In this document: positions 41,066 through 45,914 of the stretch, one piece after another
How the letters are laid out: every line of letters begins with the position of its first letter
Numbering within the stretch: position 1 is the first letter of the stretch
Source of the DNA: CAZMGG01 sp964565715
Lineage (GTDB): Bacteria > Planctomycetota > UBA1135 > UBA2386
DNA: 45,914 bases
Reading direction: 5' to 3'
NCBI GenBank assembly: GCA_964565715.1
Contig: CAZMGG010000034.1
Span: forward strand, 1 to 45,914
Translations under genes and position numbers: made by a program
The notes under the pieces: generated by a model
Seen by the model: the letters and a program-made list of their open reading frames with translations, nothing else
Told to the model about the DNA's origin: nothing
The model's database searches: none

Positions 41066-41803
41066 TCAGCCGAACATCTGCAGCCACTCGGCTTCGGACT
41101 TCGGCTTGAACACGAAGTTGGTCCTGCGCGTCTCGCCCAGGCTCGCCGAGCTGCGCGGGTCGTAGAGGTGCCCCGGATACAGCACCGTCGAGTCCGGCAC
41201 CTTGGCCAGCTTCTGGGTCAGCGACAGGTACAGCTGCCGCGGGTCGCCGCCGGGCAGGTCGGTGCGGCCGCAACCCTGCAGGAACAGCGTGTCGCCGGCC
41301 ACCAGCCGGCCGCCGACCAGGAAGCACTGGCTGCCCGGCGTGTGGCCCGGCGTGTGGATCAGTGTCACCGGCACCGCGCCGACCGACAGCACGTCGCCGG
41401 ACTCGTGCACCTGCAGGTCGCTGTCCTGGCAGCCGGTCATCCGCTTGACCCACGGCACCTCCGGCTTCTGCACGTGGATCTTCACCGGGCAGCGCTCCAG
41501 CAGCTCCTTCACGCCCTCCAGCGAGTGCCCGAACAGGTCGCCGCCGATGTGGTCCGGGTGGTAGTGGGTGGCCAGGGCGCCTTTCACCTTCATCCCGTCG
41601 GCGGCCGCCAGATCCACCAGTTCGCCCACGGCGTAGGCCGGATCCACCAGCACGCACTCCCTGGTCGTGCGGTCGCCGATCAGGTAGACGAAGTTGACCA
41701 TCTGCGCCGCCACCGGGTCGTCGGCGGCGAAGTCACGGCCGGCGAGCAGCTGTCGAAAATACAGACGGTCCTCAAGGTCCTGGGGTGGTTCTGGCCGATC
41801 CAT
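41066..41803 (-). CDS. Metallo-beta-lactamase-fold hydrolase (glyoxalase II / persulfide dioxygenase-like)
   Basis: 245 residues. The metal-binding motif THYHPDHIGGD (His80, His82, Asp84, His85) and HTPGHTPGSQC, AGDTLFLQGCGRTDLPGGDP and YPGHLYDP blocks match the glyoxalase II / ETHE1-type branch, where a GCGRTD-like loop is typical of persulfide dioxygenases. It may act on a thiol-bound substrate; reaction not determinable from sequence alone. It converges with the Fpg-like gene (8 bp apart) and is divergent from the large lipoprotein, with about 36 bp between starts. Confidence 0.88.
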   Translation of the reverse strand: MDRPEPPQDLEDRLYFRQLLAGRDFAADDPVAAQMVNFVYLIGDRTTRECVLVDPAYAVGELVDLAAADGMKVKGALATHYHPDHIGGDLFGHSLEGVKELLERCPVKIHVQKPEVPWVKRMTGCQDSDLQVHESGDVLSVGAVPVTLIHTPGHTPGSQCFLVGGRLVAGDTLFLQGCGRTDLPGGDPRQLYLSLTQKLAKVPDSTVLYPGHLYDPRSSASLGETRRTNFVFKPKSEAEWLQMFG

Positions 41804-41839
41804 GGCATGGCAAGGATGGTGCATCGGCCGATGTCTTGC

Positions 41840-44800
41840 ATGCAGAAAGCGGTCGCGCTCGCGACCCTCCTGGCGGCGTTCGCCGCGTGCGCGCCCGCGC
41901 CGGTGCAGCCGGTGCGGCAGGAGGCGAGCCATGGCCTGCACCAGGCGCTGGCCGCGGGCGGCGAGGTGCGGGGCACGGCCCTGCCGCCGGAGTCGGCGTG
42001 GAGCAGTCCGCCGCGGCTGGCGGGAGCGGCCATCGCCAGCGACGGCTGGCGGCTGCCCGACGGACCGCTGCCGAAGGCCACCGCCGAGGGCCTGCGCCAG
42101 TACGTGGAGCGCGGCGGCCGGCTGCTGCTGCTCGGCTACGCCGCCGGGCTCGCCTTCGAACTGGGCCTGGAGGAACGGCCGCCGGAGCACCTGCAGCCGG
42201 TGCGCTGGGGCCTCGATGGCCGGGCGCTGCAGGGCAGGGCTGCGCTCGGCTTCCGCCTGGTGTCGGGCCGCGCCGAGGATCTCACCGCCGGCCTGACGAC
42301 GCTGGACGACCAGCAGCACCTGTTCCTGCTCAACTGCGGCGAGGGCCGCTCGCGGCAGGGCTGCTGGTGGGACACGCAGCGGCCGGTGCGCGGCGCCGTG
42401 CTCGGCCGGCTGGCGGAGGTGCGCGACGGCCGGCTGCACGAGCAGGACGCGGCGGTGATGCTGCGCTGGAGCCTGGGGGCCGGCGAGGTGCTGGCCTGCG
42501 GCGTGGTGCCCGATCCGACCGCCGCCGATCCGGCGGTGGCGCAGAACGCGCAGGCGCTGCTGCTGGCGGCGCGGCACTGGCTCGGCGGCGAGGGCCGCGG
42601 GCCGGTGGCGCTGTGGTGGCGGGAGACCGCGGCGGAGCCGGCGCCGCCGGTGGCGCTGCCGCCGCTCGGCCGGCGCGAGTTGCCGGCGATGCCGTTGCTG
42701 GCGCACTGGGGCTGGCAGGTGGCGGTGTCGGACCTGCGCGGTGGCGACACCGCCTCGCCCGAGCAGATCGTGCAGGACGTGCTGCTGCCGTCGTTCCGCA
42801 GCGGCGCCGACCTGCTGGACCTGCAGCTGCCCGATCGCGCCCGCGGCTATCCGCTGGCGTGGTCGCTGGGCGATCCGCTGCGGCGGCCGGATCGGTATCG
42901 CGGCGACGCCTTCTGGCCGCAATGGTCGCCGTCGGCGATCGCCGGGCTGTGCCGCGAGGCGCACGCCCGGAGCATGCTGGTGCAGGCGTTCCTGTGGCCC
43001 GCGCCGGCGGCCGGCGGTTCGCTGGCCGAAGGGCTGGCGACGGTGCGCTTCCTCGGTCGCGAGCTGTTCGACCGGCGGCGGCTGGGGCAGGGTGCGCTGG
43101 ACGGCTTCGGGCTGCACGGGCATCCGGGGGATGGCCGCGGCCTGCTGCTGGCGATGGTGCAGGACTACCTGCCCGCGGCCCACGCCTACGTGACCGGCGC
43201 GCAGCCGGTGCCGATGGGCGGCGCGCTGCGGGTCCTCGACGCCAGCGACGGCCGGGTCGCCGGGCTCTGCGGCAGCGGGCTCAGCGAACGCTTCCGCCCG
43301 GGCTTCCCCGGCGACCTGTATCCGGCCGGGCGGCTCGACTGCCGGGTGCGGCAGGCCGATCCGGTGCGCTGGGAAGGCGCGACGGGCGGCGGCAGCTACG
43401 CCGACTGGCTGGTGCTGCAGGCCAACGACTTCGTGCGGGCGCGGATCGGGCAGGGCGCGGCGTTGTGGTGGCAGTGCCACGACCCGCAGCTGTTGGGGCC
43501 GGACAACGAGGCCTACGTGCACGGCATCGGACTCGATCCGGTGCGCGCGGCGGTGGCGGGGCGGCACCTGGCGGCGGGCCAGGGCGGCTGGCGCGACATC
43601 CAGCGCGGCTTCGTCGAAGGCGCGCAGACGGGCTTCGGCGCCGAGCTGCCGCAGCCGAGCCAGGGGCCGTTCCTGCAGAACAACTGGATCAAGCTGTCGG
43701 GCAGCGGCGGCGCCCTGCAGTTCGATCCGCAGGGGCTGGCGCGCTTCCGCCGCGACGAGGCGGTGCTGCTGTCGCCGGAGTTCCTGCGCACGCGGCTCAC
43801 CGGCGGCCGGCCGGTGGGCGACGAGATGCGGCTGGAACGGGTCGACCTGCTGGCCGCCGGCGCGCGGCCCGAGGGCGGCTACCAGCGCGTGGCGGTGGTG
43901 GGGTTGCGGGCCGAGGGCGACCGGCGGCCGCCGGCGGTGCTGGGCCGCGCGCAGGCGCCGCGCTGGCCCGAGCGGGCGGTCTTCGACCTGCATCTGTCGG
44001 GCGGCATCTACGAGCTGGACCTCGGGCTGCGGGCGATCCAGGGCCGCTGCGTGGTGGAGCTGTCCCTGGATGGCGAGGTGCTGCAGGTGATCGGCTGCGC
44101 CGACGACCGGCCGGCGCAGCGGCTGCGGGTCGGCCTGCACCTGGCGCGGCCCGGCGGCCGGACCTTGGGGCTGGAGATCGTCGATGGCCAGGCGGTGGCG
44201 CTGGACGTGCTGCGCCTGGACCGCGTGCAGGACTGCGCCGCCGAGACCGCGGTGGGCGTGCCGGCGGGGCACTTCGCCAGCCTGCGGGAGACGGCGGCGT
44301 CGAGCTACCACGCCGAGGCGGCGGAGATCCGCACGCTGGCGGATCTGCCGGGCTTCCTGTGGCGCGCCGAGTGCCAGCGGGTGGTGCGCAACCTGCGGAT
44401 GGAGCGGAGCGTGAAGCTGCCGCGGCATCGGCGGCTGGGCGCGCTGGCGGACGGCGACAGCGAGCGCTCCCTGCGCGGGCCGTTCGTGCTGCAGGGCGAC
44501 GGCGTGCCGGATCTGGCGGTGGTGCCGCTGCAGCTCGGCCGCTACGACCACTTCGCGCTGCGCGACGGCGAGCTCGTGTTCAGCGCGCTGCCGGAGGGCT
44601 CGGCGGTGACGTCGGTGGGCTTCCTGCTGCTCACCGAGGGCAGCACCGATCTGGCGGCGGTGCGGCGGGTGTTCGCGGCGCTGGAGAGTCCGACCGAACT
44701 GGATCTGTCCGCCGGCGAGGCAACGCTCACCTCGGACCTGCCGATCGCCTGGACGCGGCTGCTGAAGGTGCAGCAGGGCTGGCGCACGCCGTACCTGGTG

Positions 44801-45478
44801 CGCGAGCAGGGCTGGTGGCTGTGGCGCGGCGCCCAGCCGGCCAGGGACGGCGGCGACTGGCTGCGCGTCTGTCACCTGCCCGGCGACGCGGTGCAGGTGC
44901 TGTGCGGGCCGCAGGTGCTCGACGGCACGCGGCCCGGGCCGGGTTCGGTGCGCCTGCTGGCCCTGAAGGACCGCGAGCCAGGCGCGGTGACCGTGCGCGT
45001 GCTGCAGCAGAGCCCGCTGGTGCCGCAGCCGTCGGTGGTGATGGGCCAGGACTTCGACGCGGTGACCGTGGACGGCCGGCCGTGGCAGGCGTTCGACGGC
45101 CGCACGGTGCTGCTGCCGGCCACGCCGGGGACCTACCGGGTGGTGACGACGCGGCACGCCGGCGAACGCGAGCCGCGGCTGCTGCAGGCCTCGGCGCCGA
45201 TCGAGCGGTGCAGCTACGACCCCGGCAGCCGGGAGCTGACGTTCCTCTGCCGCGGCCGCGCCGATCGTCCCGCCGAACTGGCGCAGAGCGCGATCGTGGT
45301 GGGCGGCGAGGTGGCCTGGGTCGAGGGCGGCGAGATCGTCGAGGACGCGCACCTGCGCTTCCGCGATCGCGAGCAGGCGGCGGCGGCGCGCGCCGGCGGC
45401 ACGCTGCTGCGGTTCTGGCCGGGGGTGGTGAAGGTGCGCTTCGGCCCGCCCGCGGCAGCACCGGGAGGCGGCCGGTGA
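41840..45478 (+). CDS. Large uncharacterised lipoprotein, glycosidase-like in part
   Basis: 1212 residues from ATG 41840 (ATG 41831 in frame is the alternative). The N-terminus MQKAVALATLLAAFAAC is a lipoprotein signal with Cys17. A first region (about 60-260) contains LRQYVERGGRLLLLGYAAG, like the Rossmann module of amidotransferase-type or beta-galactosidase middle domains. A barrel-like region follows (about 280-560: WGWQVAVSDLRG, WPQWSPSAIAGLCREAH, ALWWQCHDPQLLG). Residues about 714-795 look like a jelly-roll carbohydrate-binding domain (GGIYELDLGLRAIQG...). The rest, to 1212, is beta-rich. I do not recognise the family; polysaccharide processing at the envelope is a guess. The next gene overlaps it by 4 nt. 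Confidence 0.75.
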   Translation: MQKAVALATLLAAFAACAPAPVQPVRQEASHGLHQALAAGGEVRGTALPPESAWSSPPRLAGAAIASDGWRLPDGPLPKATAEGLRQYVERGGRLLLLGYAAGLAFELGLEERPPEHLQPVRWGLDGRALQGRAALGFRLVSGRAEDLTAGLTTLDDQQHLFLLNCGEGRSRQGCWWDTQRPVRGAVLGRLAEVRDGRLHEQDAAVMLRWSLGAGEVLACGVVPDPTAADPAVAQNAQALLLAARHWLGGEGRGPVALWWRETAAEPAPPVALPPLGRRELPAMPLLAHWGWQVAVSDLRGGDTASPEQIVQDVLLPSFRSGADLLDLQLPDRARGYPLAWSLGDPLRRPDRYRGDAFWPQWSPSAIAGLCREAHARSMLVQAFLWPAPAAGGSLAEGLATVRFLGRELFDRRRLGQGALDGFGLHGHPGDGRGLLLAMVQDYLPAAHAYVTGAQPVPMGGALRVLDASDGRVAGLCGSGLSERFRPGFPGDLYPAGRLDCRVRQADPVRWEGATGGGSYADWLVLQANDFVRARIGQGAALWWQCHDPQLLGPDNEAYVHGIGLDPVRAAVAGRHLAAGQGGWRDIQRGFVEGAQTGFGAELPQPSQGPFLQNNWIKLSGSGGALQFDPQGLARFRRDEAVLLSPEFLRTRLTGGRPVGDEMRLERVDLLAAGARPEGGYQRVAVVGLRAEGDRRPPAVLGRAQAPRWPERAVFDLHLSGGIYELDLGLRAIQGRCVVELSLDGEVLQVIGCADDRPAQRLRVGLHLARPGGRTLGLEIVDGQAVALDVLRLDRVQDCAAETAVGVPAGHFASLRETAASSYHAEAAEIRTLADLPGFLWRAECQRVVRNLRMERSVKLPRHRRLGALADGDSERSLRGPFVLQGDGVPDLAVVPLQLGRYDHFALRDGELVFSALPEGSAVTSVGFLLLTEGSTDLAAVRRVFAALESPTELDLSAGEATLTSDLPIAWTRLLKVQQGWRTPYLVREQGWWLWRGAQPARDGGDWLRVCHLPGDAVQVLCGPQVLDGTRPGPGSVRLLALKDREPGAVTVRVLQQSPLVPQPSVVMGQDFDAVTVDGRPWQAFDGRTVLLPATPGTYRVVTTRHAGEREPRLLQASAPIERCSYDPGSRELTFLCRGRADRPAELAQSAIVVGGEVAWVEGGEIVEDAHLRFRDREQAAAARAGGTLLRFWPGVVKVRFGPPAAAPGGGR

Positions 45479-45914
45479 GGCCCTGGGCCCGCGGTGCGGT
45501 GCCGGTGGTGTTGACCGCCGCCGGGCTGGTGCTGCTGGCGGTGCCCTGGCTGCCGGGGGCCAGGCCGCCACAGCCGGCGCCGTGGCCGCCGGTGCTCGCC
45601 GCCGGCGCCGACGAGGTGGAGGCGACCTTGCGGCTGCTGGAGGCGCTGGATCGGGCCTGCTCGGGGGGCGACCTGCCGGCGGTGCAGCGGCTCACCACCC
45701 GCGACTACCTCGGCTCGCTGCTGGAGAAGCTGCGCATGCTCGGCCACCGCGCCGACGGGCCCGGGCTGCGGGCGATCAGCGCCGGCGTCGACGCCGGGCT
45801 CGCCGCCGAACTGCGCCACCGCGAGAGCCTCGGCGGCCGCTGCGGCGGCAGCCGCGCCGTGCTGTTCTGGCGGCTCGAGGAGGCGTCGGCCGACGCCGGC
45901 TACGCCGTGCGGCG
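45475..45914 (+). CDS. Membrane-anchored protein, partial (runs off the window)
   Basis: GTG 45475 overlaps the stop of the large lipoprotein gene (GTGA), so translation is coupled. The 146 visible residues begin with a hydrophobic signal or anchor (AVPVVLTAAGLVLLAVPW) and continue with a helical, Arg/Glu-rich part (EATLRLLEALDRACSGGDL, LTTRDYLGSLLEKL). The protein is cut at the window end. Family not recognised. Coupling suggests it works with the large lipoprotein. Confidence 0.7.
   Translation, partial: MRPWARGAVPVVLTAAGLVLLAVPWLPGARPPQPAPWPPVLAAGADEVEATLRLLEALDRACSGGDLPAVQRLTTRDYLGSLLEKLRMLGHRADGPGLRAISAGVDAGLAAELRHRESLGGRCGGSRAVLFWRLEEASADAGYAVR

Noticed and set aside
40358..41839. Extension of the large lipoprotein frame upstream to 40358
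   Set aside because: The extension overlaps the Fpg-like and MBL-fold genes and has shadow-like composition; the lipoprotein signal at 41840 marks the real start.
41804..41839. A promoter pair in the short divergent gap between the MBL and lipoprotein genes
   Set aside because: The gap of about 36 bases has no clear TANNNT box or -35 for either gene; promoters may lie inside the neighbouring coding sequences.

Overview
This is a gene-dense, very GC-rich (about 70 % by eye) bacterial chromosome segment with 33 protein genes (two cut by the window ends). I see no tRNA, rRNA, CRISPR array, insertion sequence or phage gene. No gap between genes exceeds about 205 bases. The mix suggests a planctomycete or relative: a zinc-ribbon Ser/Thr kinase coupled to an ECF sigma factor, many signal-peptide proteins and lipoproteins, a DUF5010-like secreted protein, and a secreted protein with a C-terminal domain of the kind repeated in some planctomycete proteomes. 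Myxococcota or Acidobacteriota cannot be excluded.

Layout. 1-7371 (+): end of guaB, guaA, a GT-C-like membrane protein, a secreted GH99/DUF5010-like protein and a membrane-anchored protein of repeated beta-sandwich domains. 7385-11340 (-): a small TPR membrane protein, a PHP-domain lipoprotein, a fatty-acid desaturase and a previously hidden 57-residue membrane protein coupled to it. 11505-18274: a lone DnaE2-like polymerase (+), a calcineurin-like lipoprotein (-) and an EF-hand protein ending in a glucan-water-dikinase-like module (+). 18262-24087 (-): a five-gene export operon (adaptor, ABC ATPase, two FtsX-type permeases, MFS transporter). 24186-27106 (+): a universal stress protein coupled to a Lon-like protease. 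27283-32000: a secreted protein (+), a dynamin-like GTPase (-) and a Na+/H+ antiporter (+). 32001-36578 (-): VWA lipo/secreted protein, Ser/Thr kinase, ECF sigma factor. 36650-40084 (-): pyrophosphatase, GT-C-like membrane protein, TrmB and a Rieske protein. 40158-45914: Fpg-like glycosylase (+), MBL-fold hydrolase (-), a 1212-residue unknown lipoprotein (+) and a coupled partial gene (+).

How the parts work together. Housekeeping functions (GMP synthesis, tRNA m7G methylation, pyrophosphatase, DNA repair) alternate with envelope and signalling modules. Many genes are translationally coupled by 1-11 nt overlaps. A recurrent TANNNT hexamer lies 6-10 nt upstream of the start codon of about half of the first genes of transcription units, which points to leaderless or near-leaderless transcription. 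The most unusual protein is the exported EF-hand/dikinase-like fusion at 15803-18274. The most unusual non-coding element is a 111-bp imperfect inverted repeat at 8201-8311.
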